DNA of 64,000 nt from Neorhizobium galegae bv. officinalis. Its GTDB lineage: Bacteria; Pseudomonadota; Alphaproteobacteria; Rhizobiales; Rhizobiaceae. A program made the position numbers and the translations under genes. The first letter of the stretch is position 1; every line of letters begins with the position of its first letter. The DNA lies in contig CCRI01000011.1 of assembly GCA_000985875.1 (NCBI GenBank), positions 124,001-188,000 on the forward strand, read 5' to 3'. The notes beneath the pieces are model-generated. The model ran no database searches. It was not told the origin of the DNA and saw nothing but the letters and a program-made list of their open reading frames with translations. Positions 1 through 8,848 of this stretch are shown in pieces.

Positions 1-328
1 TATGACCGCCGATCGGGCTGTCGCCATGGATGTTGAACCAGCCATGGCCTTCCGAACCCATCGGCAGGCTGCCTTCGGCTTCCAGCACGATGTCTTCGGT
101 ATGGACGATGAACAGCACCTCGCCCCAGGTGGTCATCTCGGCCCAGATATCCGCGAATTTCTCCTTGTCGGCGATAACCGCCGCGCCCTTGGGCAGGATT
201 TCGAGGATCTCGGCGGGCGTCACGTCGGCATTGGCGGCGATCGCCTCGACGACGCCGTCGGGCTTCTCTGCAAGAGCGGCGAGAGCCCGTTCGCGACGGT
301 CCGGCTTGATTTCGGGAACGGCGTTCAT
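1..328 (-). CDS. hutX: Haem utilisation carrier HutX (N-terminal part, runs off left edge)
   Basis: Read on the minus strand from an ATG at 328. The roughly 109 visible residues contain a stretch with LFIVHTEDIVLE, then GHGWFNIHG and PIGGH, which match the HutX/HuvX cytosolic haem-carrier family (ChuX-like fold). In that family the protein binds haem after import and passes it to a degrading enzyme. It starts only 7 bases after the stop of the IsdG-type monooxygenase gene, so the two are probably one transcript. It also faces the hmuTUV importer. The C-terminal part lies outside the window. Confidence 0.8.
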   Translation of the reverse strand, partial: MNAVPEIKPDRRERALAALAEKPDGVVEAIAANADVTPAEILEILPKGAAVIADKEKFADIWAEMTTWGEVLFIVHTEDIVLEAEGSLPMGSEGHGWFNIHGDSPIGGH

Positions 329-335
329 CAGGACC

Positions 336-683
336 TCAAGCGGCAGCGTCGGCGCGCACGCCGTTCTTGTCTTCATGGATGATCACTTCGAAACCTTCGA
401 AATGCGGACCGGAGAGGTATTCAACCTTGGCGCGGTTGTTGCCGGCATTCGCGTGCGCCGCGCGGAACTGTTCCGACTTCGTCCAGGCCTGGAAATCCTC
501 GAAGGTTTCCCACACGGTATGGGATGCGTAGAGGGTGTGATCCTCCGCCTTCGGGCCCTTGAGCATGTGGAATTCCACATAACCGGGCAGCTCAGCGAGG
601 CGGCCCTGGCGGCCGCGCCAGATGGCTTCGAACGCTTCTTCATAGCCCGGCACGACGCGGAATCGGTTCATCGCGATATACAT
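336..683 (-). CDS. IsdG/HmuQ-type haem-degrading monooxygenase
   Basis: A 115-residue protein of the antibiotic-biosynthesis-monooxygenase (ABM) fold. Asn6, Trp67 and His77 sit at the positions of the IsdG catalytic triad (N7, W67, H77 in Staphylococcus aureus IsdG), which is strong support for oxidative haem cleavage that releases iron. Rhizobial relatives are HmuQ and HmuD of Bradyrhizobium. The gene lies directly upstream of hutX in the same orientation and diverges from hmuT, so uptake, cytosolic carriage and degradation of haem sit side by side. The start at 683 gives the full ABM domain with no extra N-terminus. Confidence 0.8.
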   Translation of the reverse strand: MYIAMNRFRVVPGYEEAFEAIWRGRQGRLAELPGYVEFHMLKGPKAEDHTLYASHTVWETFEDFQAWTKSEQFRAAHANAGNNRAKVEYLSGPHFEGFEVIIHEDKNGVRADAAA

Positions 684-740
684 GAATTGTCCCTCACTTA
701 AAGTTTCACTTTCGGCTCAAGATATATGCGGCCGGTCCCC

Positions 741-778
741 TTGAAAAGCCTAAAAAACTTGCGTAGTCAACTCAAGTT
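741..778 (+). promoter_or_regulatory. Putative hmuT promoter with overlapping inverted repeat
   Basis: TTGAAA at 741-746 is followed after 17 bases by TAGTCA at 764-769, a plausible sigma-70-type pair. An inverted repeat, AACTTG (756-761) N11 CAAGTT (773-778), spans the -10 element and could be a repressor operator. Iron control of haem uptake by RirA, Irr or HmuP is known in rhizobia, but this repeat does not clearly match their published boxes. Confidence 0.35.
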
Positions 779-845
779 ATCGCCGCCGCGAGGCGGACCA
801 AAGGCATTTTACGCGCCTGCTCGGGCAGGCAAGGGGTTGAGTATC

Positions 846-1730
846 ATGGGGTCTTTCTTCACCTTCAGACGGCTTTTCGCGACCGTTCTCCTCGGCACCG
901 GTCTCGTCGCGGGCGTTGCCTCTGCATCCGACAAGGGCAATCCGGAGGCCAAGCGGATCGTCTCCATCGGCGGCACGATCACCGAGATCCTTTATGCGCT
1001 CGGCGCCGAGGACCGGATCGTAGCACGGGACTCGACGAGCTTCTATCCGGATGCGGCCACTTCCAAGCCTGATGTCGGTTACTTGCGCGCCCTGTCCGCG
1101 GAGGGCATTCTCGGCCAGAAGCCTGATCTGATCCTGATGGAGGAGGGTTCCGGCCCGCCGCCGGTTCTCGAAATCCTGAAAGCCAGCGAAGTGCCGATGG
1201 TGGTCATCCCGACGCCGCCGAAGGTGGACGCGATCGGCAGGAAGATCCGCGACGTGGGTGCGGCCGTCGGACTTTCCGACAAGGCCGAGGCGCTTGCCGT
1301 CAAGACGGAAGAGGGGCTGAAGAAGCTTGCCACCGACGTTGCCAAGATCCCCGGCCCGAAAAAGAAGGTTCTGTTCGTGCTGTCGCTGGCGAATGGCCGC
1401 GTCATGGCCGGCGGCGCCGATACCGAAGCCGGTGCGGTGATCGAAATGGCCGGCGGTATCAATGCCGCGCCGACGATCAACGGCTACAAGCCGCTCGCCG
1501 ACGAAGCCGTCATCGCCACGAAGCCGGATGTCGTGCTTTCCATGTCACGCGGCGACCACACGATCACGCCGGAACAGGTTTTCGCAATACCGTCGATGCA
1601 GACGACGCCGGCTGCCGCCAGCAAGGCGCTGGTCACCATGGATGGCCTGCTGCTGCTCGGTTTCGGGCCGCGCACCCCGGAGGCGGCCCGCGCGCTTGCC
1701 GCCCGGATCTATCCCGGAGCGATCAACTGA
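846..1730 (+). CDS. hmuT: Haemin ABC transporter substrate-binding protein HmuT
   Basis: A periplasmic haem-binding protein of about 294 residues (class III, cluster A-II, PF01497). It has an N-terminal signal peptide ending near VASA, then KRIVSIGGTITEILYALG, the typical start of the mature BtuF/HmuT fold. The ATG at 846 follows a purine-rich AAGGGG; an in-frame ATG at 726 is rejected because it lacks a ribosome site and would bury the signal peptide. The stop overlaps the hmuU start by one base. HmuT hands haem to the HmuUV permease. Confidence 0.88.
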   Translation: MGSFFTFRRLFATVLLGTGLVAGVASASDKGNPEAKRIVSIGGTITEILYALGAEDRIVARDSTSFYPDAATSKPDVGYLRALSAEGILGQKPDLILMEEGSGPPPVLEILKASEVPMVVIPTPPKVDAIGRKIRDVGAAVGLSDKAEALAVKTEEGLKKLATDVAKIPGPKKKVLFVLSLANGRVMAGGADTEAGAVIEMAGGINAAPTINGYKPLADEAVIATKPDVVLSMSRGDHTITPEQVFAIPSMQTTPAAASKALVTMDGLLLLGFGPRTPEAARALAARIYPGAIN

Positions 1731-2818
1731 TGATGAAGGCGCTGGCGATGCCCTTCCGCGTTGCTGCCGATGGAGACCGGACGCGGCAAGGCGTCGTCGT
1801 GCTTCTCCTGCTGGCGGTGATGCTGTTTGCCGCCTGCCTGCTTTCGCTCGGCATCGGCCCGACGGGCGTCGGCCTGCGGGATCTCTGGACCTATGCGACC
1901 GGCGACAGCGCCAGCCTTTCGACCCAGGATCGGGTGATCCTCGAGGCGGTGCGCCTGCCCCGCACCGCGCTTGGCCTTCTGGTCGGTGCCGGGCTTGCCG
2001 TCTCCGGTGCAATGATGCAGGGCCTGTTCCGCAATCCGCTCGCCGACCCCGGCATCGTCGGGGTCACGTCCGGCGCTGGACTTGCCGCCGTTGCGGCGAT
2101 CGTGCTCGGCAACGGCATTCTGGCGCCGGTCGCCATGCTGCTCGGCAACCAGTTCCTGCCGCTGATGGCCTTCTTCGGCAGTCTTTTCAACACCTGGGCG
2201 CTGTACATCATCGCCACTCGCGACGGGCGGACCTCGACGACGACGCTGATCCTGTCGGGCATCGCGATCGGCGCACTTTCGGCGGCGCTCATGGGCCTGC
2301 TGATCGTCATGGCCGACGACCGCCAGCTGCGCGACATCACGTTCTGGAATCTCGGCTCGCTCGGGGGCGCCACGTTCGGGCGGGTCTTGTCCATTCTGCC
2401 TTTCGTCGGCGCGGTGATGGTGGTCATGCCCTTCGTGGCGCGCGGGCTTGATGCACTGGTGCTCGGCGACGCCGCCGCCTTCCACATGGGCATACCGGTG
2501 CAGCGGCTGAAGAAGATCGTCATCGTCGCGGTGGCCGCCGCCTGCGGTTCGACCGTGGCCGTCGCCGGCTCGATCGGTTTCGTCGGCATCGTCGTGCCGC
2601 ATCTGCTCCGCCTCGTCATGGGGCCGTCGCACCGTTTCCTGCTGCCGGGCTCGGCGCTCGGGGGAGGAGCACTGCTTCTGATTGCCGACAGCGTCGCGCG
2701 CACCGTGGCCGCTCCGGCGGAACTGCCGATCGGCGTTATCACCGCTCTGTTCGGCGCGCCGGTCTTCCTCTTCCTGCTGCTCGGCAAGAACGGCATCACC
2801 ACCCGGGACATGCCATGA
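1730..2818 (+). CDS. hmuU: Haemin ABC transporter permease HmuU
   Basis: A 362-residue FecCD/BtuC-type inner-membrane permease with about ten hydrophobic segments. Family landmarks are RLPRTALGLLVGAGLAVSG near residue 80, RNPLADPGI near 110, GSIGFVGIVVPHLLR near 285 and the C-terminal GAPVFLFLL. It forms the haem channel together with HmuV. The start overlaps the hmuT stop and the end overlaps the hmuV start by four bases (ATGA), so translation is probably coupled. Confidence 0.9.
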   Translation: MMKALAMPFRVAADGDRTRQGVVVLLLLAVMLFAACLLSLGIGPTGVGLRDLWTYATGDSASLSTQDRVILEAVRLPRTALGLLVGAGLAVSGAMMQGLFRNPLADPGIVGVTSGAGLAAVAAIVLGNGILAPVAMLLGNQFLPLMAFFGSLFNTWALYIIATRDGRTSTTTLILSGIAIGALSAALMGLLIVMADDRQLRDITFWNLGSLGGATFGRVLSILPFVGAVMVVMPFVARGLDALVLGDAAAFHMGIPVQRLKKIVIVAVAAACGSTVAVAGSIGFVGIVVPHLLRLVMGPSHRFLLPGSALGGGALLLIADSVARTVAAPAELPIGVITALFGAPVFLFLLLGKNGITTRDMP

Positions 2819-3597
2819 TTTCCGCCGAACACGTCACCGTCACCCGCTCGGGCCGCAAACTGCTGGACAATATCGGCCTCGATCTCGAACCGGGGCGGTT
2901 CACCGTCGTCATCGGTCCGAACGGCGCCGGCAAATCGACGCTGATGAAGGTGATCTCCGGCGAGATGAAACCCGATATCGGCTTTGTCAGCTATCACGGC
3001 ACCAGCGTCGATCTCTGCCAGCCGGTCGAACTTGCCAAACGCCGGGCGGTCCTGCCGCAGGCGACGCAGCTTGCCTTCCCGTTCACCGCACTCGAAATCG
3101 TCCGCATGGGGGCGGTGGCGCAAGGGGCGCTCAATCCGACCGAGCAGGCTCGCCAGGCGCTTTCCCGCGTGGGCCTGCGCGGGTTCGAAAGCCGGCCCTA
3201 TCCGTCGCTGTCGGGCGGTGAGCAGCAACGGGTGCAGTTCGCCCGCGCCCTTGCCCAGGTGCCGCAGCCGGTCGCGGACGGCGTGCCGCGGGCGCTGTTC
3301 CTCGACGAGCCGACCGCCAGCCTCGACCTCGGACACCAGATCTCGGTGCTGGAAATCGCCCGCGACTTCGCCAATGCCGGCGGCATCGTGCTCGCCATCC
3401 TGCACGACCTCAATCTGGCAGCCGAATTCGCCGACCATCTGGTGGTGCTGAACCACGGCCGGGTGGTCGCGGAAGGCGCCTGCACGGACACGGTGAACGA
3501 CGAGATCATCGCCAGCGTCTACGGCATCGCCGGCGCCGTCGGCCGCCTGCCGGCCGCCCATATCCCCTATGTATTGCCGCAGTCGCGGCATCGCTGA
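2815..3597 (+). CDS. hmuV: Haemin ABC transporter ATP-binding protein HmuV
   Basis: A 260-residue ABC ATPase. Walker A GPNGAGKST is at about residues 34-42, the signature LSGGEQQR precedes Walker B ALFLDEPTAS, and the switch histidine lies in AILHDLNLA. It energises HmuU for haem import. It is the last gene of hmuTUV; the next gene lies on the opposite strand with its stop only four bases away. Confidence 0.9.
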   Translation: MISAEHVTVTRSGRKLLDNIGLDLEPGRFTVVIGPNGAGKSTLMKVISGEMKPDIGFVSYHGTSVDLCQPVELAKRRAVLPQATQLAFPFTALEIVRMGAVAQGALNPTEQARQALSRVGLRGFESRPYPSLSGGEQQRVQFARALAQVPQPVADGVPRALFLDEPTASLDLGHQISVLEIARDFANAGGIVLAILHDLNLAAEFADHLVVLNHGRVVAEGACTDTVNDEIIASVYGIAGAVGRLPAAHIPYVLPQSRHR

Positions 3598-3601
3598 ACG
3601 G

Positions 3602-3958
3602 TCATGTATCGGGGCGGGTGACGATGAAGGTCGCCGAGCCGAGCATGACCGCGGCCACCAGTGCCGCCCGCCACAGCGGCGGCGAGGTGCCGAACCAGAA
3701 GACCGCGTAGCTTGCCGCCATCAACGAAATGGCGGCGATCTTCGCCTTGCGGGTGATCGCACCCTTTTCCCGCCAGTTGCGCAGCGACGGTCCGAATTTC
3801 GGGTGCTCGAGCAACCATGCCTCCAGCCGCGGCGAGGAGCGGGCGAAACAGGCGACGGCCAGAAGCAGGAATGGCGTGGTGGGCAGGACAGGCAGGAAAG
3901 CCCCGACAATGCCGATTGCGACGAACAGCCATCCGAGGGCGAGAAAGAGGAGACGCAT
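3602..3958 (-). CDS. YbaN-type DUF454 inner-membrane protein
   Basis: A small membrane protein of 118 residues from the chosen ATG (MRLLFLALGWLF). It shows the DUF454 pattern: an N-terminal helix followed by GAFLPVLPTTPFLLLA, then CFARSSPRLEAWLLEHP, and a C-terminal hydrophobic pair. Function is unknown across the family; the E. coli relative is YbaN. A longer in-frame start exists at 4015, but the added residues do not look like family sequence. It converges with hmuV, and proximity to haem genes may be chance. Confidence 0.78.
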   Translation of the reverse strand: MRLLFLALGWLFVAIGIVGAFLPVLPTTPFLLLAVACFARSSPRLEAWLLEHPKFGPSLRNWREKGAITRKAKIAAISLMAASYAVFWFGTSPPLWRAALVAAVMLGSATFIVTRPDT

Positions 3959-4099
3959 GAAATGACCTATGGATATCCTGAGTAGGATAGACAAGTTCGG
4001 GAACGGCGTCTCCACCCAAATTTCTCATGGTCGTCCGCCCTTCCCATTTAAGCGCCGCCGGGTATAGTGCCGCCGGCTTCAATAACCGCAGGGAAAATG

Positions 4100-5089
4100 A
4101 TGTCGAAACAGAAAGTGCTCGTGGTCGGCGGGGCCGGCTATATCGGTTCCCATACGTGCCTGGTGCTCGCCGAGCGGGGATATCAGCCGATCGTCTTCGA
4201 CAACCTCTCCAACGGACATGCGGAATTCGTGCGCTGGGGTGAGCTGGAACAGGGCGATATCCGTGACCGCGCCCGGCTCGACGAGGTTTTTGCCAAGCAC
4301 AAGCCGGATGCCGTTCTGCATTTCGCAGCGCTGATCGAGGTGGGGGAATCGGTCAAGAACCCGGTCGCCTTCTACGACAACAATGTCATCGGGGCGCTGA
4401 CGCTCTTGTCGGCGGCGATCGATGCCGGCGTGGAGGCCTTCGTGTTTTCCTCCACCTGCGCCACCTACGGCCTGCCGGACCGCGTGCCGATGGACGAGAC
4501 GCACAAACAGGCGCCGATCAACCCCTATGGCCGCACCAAATTCATCATCGAGCAGGCGCTGAAGGATTACGGCACCTACAAGAATTTGAAGTCGGTGATG
4601 CTGCGCTATTTCAATGCCGCCGGCGCCGATTTCGAAGGCCGGATCGGCGAATGGCACACGCCGGAAACCCACGCCATTCCGCTCGCGATCGAAGCGGCGC
4701 TCGGCCGCCGCCAGGGCTTCAAGGTGTTCGGCGACGATTACGACACCCGCGACGGCACCTGCGTGCGCGATTATATCCACGTGCTTGACCTTGCCGATGC
4801 GCATGTGCGGGCGGTGGACTATCTTCTCGCCGGCGGCGAGACGGTCGAACTCAACCTCGGCACCGGCACCGGCACGACGGTGAAGGAATTGCTTGCGGCG
4901 ATTTCGGAGGTTTCCGGAAAACCCTTCCCCGTGGACTATGTCGGCCGGCGCGAAGGTGATTCCACCTCACTGGTTGCCAATAACGACAAGGCGCGGGCGG
5001 TGCTCGGCTGGGAGCCGAAATACAGCCTGAACGATATCATCCGTTCGGCCTGGGACTGGCATTCCCGCTCCAACCACCACGTGGCCTGA
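4100..5089 (+). CDS. galE: UDP-glucose 4-epimerase
   Basis: A 329-residue short-chain dehydrogenase/epimerase that interconverts UDP-glucose and UDP-galactose, feeding exopolysaccharide and LPS synthesis. The NAD-binding GGAGYIGSH lies near the N-terminus, the catalytic YGRTK (YxxxK) near residue 150, and the substrate loop RYFNAAGAD follows. Two adjacent ATGs (4097 and 4100) are possible; 4100 has the better spacing to AGGGA. Ung follows 10 bases downstream on the same strand. Confidence 0.93.
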   Translation: MSKQKVLVVGGAGYIGSHTCLVLAERGYQPIVFDNLSNGHAEFVRWGELEQGDIRDRARLDEVFAKHKPDAVLHFAALIEVGESVKNPVAFYDNNVIGALTLLSAAIDAGVEAFVFSSTCATYGLPDRVPMDETHKQAPINPYGRTKFIIEQALKDYGTYKNLKSVMLRYFNAAGADFEGRIGEWHTPETHAIPLAIEAALGRRQGFKVFGDDYDTRDGTCVRDYIHVLDLADAHVRAVDYLLAGGETVELNLGTGTGTTVKELLAAISEVSGKPFPVDYVGRREGDSTSLVANNDKARAVLGWEPKYSLNDIIRSAWDWHSRSNHHVA

Positions 5090-5099
5090 GGGGCAGGAC

Positions 5100-5792
5100 A
5101 TGGCCGAAGGCGAGGTCAAGCTCGAGGAAAGCTGGAAGCTCGTGCTCGGGCAGGAATTCTCCGATCCCTATATGGGTGAACTGAAGCGTTTTCTCGTCGC
5201 CGAAAGGCAAGCGGGCAAACGCATCTTTCCCAAGGGCTCGGAATATTTCCGCGCGCTCGACCTGACGCCGCTCGACGAGGTGAAGGTCGTGATCCTGGGC
5301 CAGGATCCGTATCACGGCTTCGGGCAGGCGCATGGCTTGTGTTTTTCCGTCAAGCCCGGCGTGCGCATTCCGCCGTCGCTCGTCAATATCTACAAGGAGA
5401 TGGAGACGGATCTCGGCATCCCGCCGGCCAAACATGGCTTCCTCGAACACTGGGCCGAACAGGGTGTGCTGTTGCTGAACAGCGTGCTGACGGTCGAGGA
5501 AGGCAAGGCCGCCGCCCATCAGGGCAAGGGCTGGGAGCGGTTTACCGATGCGGTGATCCGCGCCGTCAACGACGAATGCGACGGTGTCGTTTTTATCCTC
5601 TGGGGCTCCTATGCCCAGAAGAAGGCGGCTTTCGTGGACCAGCAGCGCCATCTGGTGCTGAAATCCGCGCATCCATCGCCGCTTTCGGCCCATAACGGCT
5701 TTCTTGGCTCGCGACCCTTTTCGAAGGCGAATGCCTACCTGCAGTCGATCGGCAAGGATCCGGTCGACTGGCGCCTGCCTGAACAAGTTTAA
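5100..5792 (+). CDS. ung: Uracil-DNA glycosylase, family 1
   Basis: A 230-residue base-excision repair enzyme that removes uracil from DNA. The water-activating motif GQDPYHG is at residues 67-73 with Asp69 as catalytic base, LLLNSVLTV follows in mid-protein, and the Leu-loop [11 protein letters not shown] is near the C-terminus with the catalytic His. Length fits family 1 Ung. It is only 10 bases downstream of galE, so transcription is probably shared, though the functions are unrelated. Confidence 0.95.
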   Translation: MAEGEVKLEESWKLVLGQEFSDPYMGELKRFLVAERQAGKRIFPKGSEYFRALDLTPLDEVKVVILGQDPYHGFGQAHGLCFSVKPGVRIPPSLVNIYKEMETDLGIPPAKHGFLEHWAEQGVLLLNSVLTVEEGKAAAHQGKGWERFTDAVIRAVNDECDGVVFILWGSYAQKKAAFVDQQRHLVLKSAHPSPLSAHNGFLGSRPFSKANAYLQSIGKDPVDWRLPEQV

Positions 5793-5898
5793 TTCTGTGA
5801 ACGATTAACTATTTGTCGTCTACGCAGGGTGAACAATGCGTTCGGATCGTCGCGTCTATCCAATTCGCGGTCGTTCCACCATTTTAACTCCAGAAACC

Positions 5899-5916
5899 AG
5901 GCCGCACAGGCGGCCT
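5899..5916 (+). promoter_or_regulatory. Hairpin in leader of the dioxygenase gene
   Basis: A perfect seven-base stem, AGGCCGC (5899-5905) and GCGGCCT (5910-5916), with loop ACAG. It lies three bases before the purine-rich ribosome site GAAAGGGG (about 5919-5925) of the ring-cleaving dioxygenase gene. It could be an mRNA structure near the start, or an operator for an MhqR-type repressor. Confidence 0.35.
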
Positions 5917-5932
5917 CAGAAAGGGGTTTAAA

Positions 5933-6865
5933 ATGCTCGACCAGATCAAAGGCCTCCACCACGTCACGTCGATGGCTGCCAGCGCAAGCACCAACAACAA
6001 GTTCTTCACCGATACGCTTGGCCTTCGCCGGGTCAAGAAGACCGTCAACTTCGACGCTCCGGATGTCTACCATCTCTATTATGGCGATGAGGTCGGTTCG
6101 CCCGGCTCCGTCATGACCTACTTCCCGTTCCCGCATATCGCCCGTGGCCGTCAGGGTACCGGTGAAGTGGGCACGACGCTGTTCTCGGTTCCGGAAGGTT
6201 CGTTCGGTTTCTGGACCGACCGCCTGACCAAGGCCGGCGCCGAAGGCATCAAGGCCGATACCGCATTCGGTGAAAACCGGCTGCATTTCGCCGGTCCCGA
6301 TGGCGACGGTTTCGCGCTCGTCGAAGTCAAGGACGATGCTCGCAAGCAGTTCATCGGCAACGGCATTTCCGAAGACCACGCCATCCGCGGCTTCCATTCA
6401 GCCTCGCTTCGTCTTCGCGATGAAGGCGCCACTGCCGAACTGCTGAAGTTCATGGGTTACCAGCAGATCGACGACAAGGATGGGGTGCTGAGGCTCGCCA
6501 TGCCGGGCGGCAACGGCGCCGATGTCATCGACATCGAAACCATGCCGAACATTGCCCGCGCCAATCTCGGTGCAGGCTCGGTCCACCACATCGCCTTTGC
6601 CGTCGAGAACCGCGCAACCCAGCTCGAAGTTCGCAAGGCGCTGATGGATACCGGCTACCAGGTTACCCCGGTCATCGACCGCGATTATTTCTGGGCGATC
6701 TATTTCCGCACGCCGGGTGGCGTGCTGTTCGAAATCGCCACCAACGAACCCGGCTTCGATCGCGACGAGGATACCGATCATCTCGGTGAAGCCCTGAAGC
6801 TGCCCGCACAGCACGCACATCTGCGGGCAACGCTCGAACAACATCTCGAACCGCTGGACGCCTAG
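5933..6865 (+). CDS. VOC-family ring-cleaving dioxygenase (MhqO/PcpA-like)
   Basis: A 310-residue protein with two vicinal-oxygen-chelate modules. The N-terminal GLHHVTSM (His9/His10), an internal SVHHIAFAVENR and the C-terminal GVLFEIATNEPGF supply the usual His-His-Glu iron site. The closest family pattern is MhqO/PcpA/LinE, which open hydroquinone-type rings. The following alpha/beta hydrolase resembles MhqD, and in Bacillus subtilis mhqO and mhqD work together against quinones and electrophiles. A role in quinone detoxification is therefore likely but inferred. Confidence 0.82.
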   Translation: MLDQIKGLHHVTSMAASASTNNKFFTDTLGLRRVKKTVNFDAPDVYHLYYGDEVGSPGSVMTYFPFPHIARGRQGTGEVGTTLFSVPEGSFGFWTDRLTKAGAEGIKADTAFGENRLHFAGPDGDGFALVEVKDDARKQFIGNGISEDHAIRGFHSASLRLRDEGATAELLKFMGYQQIDDKDGVLRLAMPGGNGADVIDIETMPNIARANLGAGSVHHIAFAVENRATQLEVRKALMDTGYQVTPVIDRDYFWAIYFRTPGGVLFEIATNEPGFDRDEDTDHLGEALKLPAQHAHLRATLEQHLEPLDA

Positions 6866-6892
6866 TCAAGCGTAGCGTTCAAGGAGATTATC

Positions 6893-7507
6893 ATGAGTTA
6901 CGACAGTTATGTGCACCGGGCGCGGCCCGGTGCCCCAGGAGCGCCGATCCTGTTCGTCTTTCACGGTACCGGCGGCGATGAAAACCAGTTCTTCGAATTC
7001 GGCGGCCGGCTGTTGCCGGGCGCCACGGTGGTCTCGCCGCGCGGCGATATCTCCGAACACGGTGCGGCACGCTTCTTCCGGCGCAAGGCGGAAGGCGTCT
7101 ACGATTGCGAGGATCTGGCACGGGCGACCGAGCGGATGAGCGAATTTGTCGCCGCCAACCGCGAACGCTACGGTTCCTCGACCGTGCTCGGCCTCGGTTT
7201 CTCGAATGGCGCGAACATTCTCGCCAATATCATGATCGAGAAGCCTGGCCTGTTCGATGCGGGCGTGCTGATGCATCCGCTGATCCCGTTCAAGCCCAAG
7301 GACCGCAAGGTCGAAGACAAGGCCCATGTTCTGATCACGGCCGGTCAGCACGACCCGATCAGTTCCGTGGAACAGACCGACGACCTTGCCGACTATTTCA
7401 GGCGGCAAGGCGACACGGTGACATTGGAATGGCATGGCGGCGGGCATGAGATCCGCCCCAACGAGATCGAAGCCGCCAAGAAGTTCTTTGCGCCCTATGG
7501 CGCTTGA
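6893..7507 (+). CDS. MhqD-like alpha/beta hydrolase (carboxylesterase/phospholipase family)
   Basis: A 204-residue serine hydrolase of the Abhydrolase_2 type. The oxyanion segment FVFHGTGGDE is near residue 25, the nucleophile lies in GFSNG with Ser104, and the Asp (AGQHDP) and His (WHGGGHEI) of the triad are in the last third. It lies 27 bases after the dioxygenase gene, on the same strand. In the MhqR regulon a similar pair handles quinone or ring-cleavage products, so it probably hydrolyses a product of its neighbour. Confidence 0.8.
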   Translation: MSYDSYVHRARPGAPGAPILFVFHGTGGDENQFFEFGGRLLPGATVVSPRGDISEHGAARFFRRKAEGVYDCEDLARATERMSEFVAANRERYGSSTVLGLGFSNGANILANIMIEKPGLFDAGVLMHPLIPFKPKDRKVEDKAHVLITAGQHDPISSVEQTDDLADYFRRQGDTVTLEWHGGGHEIRPNEIEAAKKFFAPYGA

Positions 7508-7523
7508 ACGCGACAATGAAAAC

Positions 7524-7558
7524 GCCCGGCGTCAGGCCTGTGAAGGCTGATGCCGGGC
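7524..7558 (+). terminator. Terminator hairpin after the hydrolase gene
   Basis: GCCCGGCGTCA (7524-7534) pairs with TGATGCCGGGC (7548-7558) through one G-T wobble. A short T-rich stretch (CTGCTTTT) follows. It lies between convergent genes. Confidence 0.6.
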
Positions 7559-7577
7559 CTGCTTTTGCGGGCGCTCG

Positions 7578-8494
7578 CTACCGGCGGGCCGTTGCCTTGC
7601 CGAACAGGTTCTGCAGGGTCGGTTTTTTCTCGGCGTCGGCCGCCTCTTCACGGTCGCCCGTTTTGCCTTCTTCTTCTTTGAAGTATTTGGCGACGGTCTG
7701 CATGTGCCACTGCATCAACTCATAGCAGTATGTCACTTCCCGACCGCCAGCCGACCAATAGGCATTCGGCTCGCCGCATTCGGCGGCCGTCAGCTTGATG
7801 CCGTCGTCCAGCTTGTAGAGTCCCGAGAGAAGCTCGGCGAGGATATCCAGGACCTTCGCCGTTTCGTCAGGTCCGCGTAGTCCTCGAGTTCCTTGTTGGT
7901 CGGATTCTTGTAGGTGATCGTAAATTTGTTGTTCCGTCCGTCGGTGCGCAGATGCGGTTTCAGGACGCCGAACCAGCTGTCATGGGCTTTCAGATATTCG
8001 CCGACGCACTGCCTGCGGCGTTCCGCCGGAAATTCGAGATTGTCGGCCGATTCCTTGAATTTCTCTGCGTCCTTGCCGACCATCATGCAGACCATGCTGA
8101 AGGCGCGCTGGCGGTCGAGCGCGTGGACGTCCCACATGGGCAGTTCCTGTTCGGCAGCCTCGCTGGCCTCTGCGGAAAATGTCCAGCCATCGACGGAATC
8201 GGTCAGCGCCGTGTCGAAAACCTCGTCGTCGGCCTCCAGCAGGAGCAGCGTGGAAAGCGTGTCCACCGCGTCCTCCTCACGGCCGAGAACCGGTAGGTTG
8301 AATTCTGAAACCAGCATGTGCCCGGCTTCGTGGAACAGGAAGAACAGCGCGTTGCCGAATGCGAACTCGACACTGTCCTCGACCTGCTGTTTGGAAAGAC
8401 CCTGAAGGTCGTCGATGAGGGCCGTCGCCTGTGCGGCGGGCATGGGCAGCGCAAACAGCCCGAGAAGGGCGAGAGGGAGAAGGCTGCGTCGCAT
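7578..8494 (-). pseudogene. DUF4344-type putative metallopeptidase, frameshifted
   Basis: Starting at the ATG at 8494 the frame encodes a signal peptide (MRRSLLPLALLGLFALP), then HEAGH at residues 55-59, the zinc-peptidase HExxH motif, in a DUF4344-like protein. The frame is sound down to about 7865, then runs into non-family sequence. One frame over, family-like sequence resumes at AKVLDILAELLSGLYKLDDG and continues to a TAG at 7578 (final residues FGKATARR). Restoring one base at the TTT run at 7862-7864 would give a single protein of about 305 residues. This is either a true one-base deletion or a sequencing error. Confidence 0.75.
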
Positions 8495-8848
8495 CGGGCC
8501 TGCCTGCTTTCTGAAAGCCGTGTTGATCTGCCGCGTCCATGGCCCAGCGCTGCGGAAATTCCCTGGGGCGTCGCAAGGTCGATCTATTCCGTAACATCGA
8601 GCTTTTAAGTTCGGATGAAGCGGTATTGTTGCTGATGTGTTTCGACGGGTTTTACGAACATTTAAGGCTTGTTGACATCCCTCGGCTTTCCCTGGCCTGC
8701 AGGAGCAAAGGCGTCGGCTGCCGGGCGCTGCGTGGCGACGGAACAAGTCTCCGCACTTCGTCTTGCGAACAGCTTCTCCGGGCTTGCGAGGGAGATGGTG
8801 ATCGCCGATAGTGGCTCGATCACGTCTCTGGCTGCCCGGAGGTTTCCC
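8495..8848. other. 354-base divergent intergenic region
   Basis: It separates the DUF4344 gene from the aldehyde dehydrogenase gene and must hold both promoters. A TTGACA lies near 8670 but no convincing -10 follows at normal spacing. The aldehyde dehydrogenase frame extends upstream to 8669, but that part lacks family similarity. No RNA gene or repeat was recognised. Confidence 0.4.

Noticed and set aside
1891-3591. 566-residue open frame antisense to hmuU and hmuV
   Set aside because: Composition is Arg/Pro-rich and low in hydrophobics; it is the shadow of well-supported genes with family motifs.
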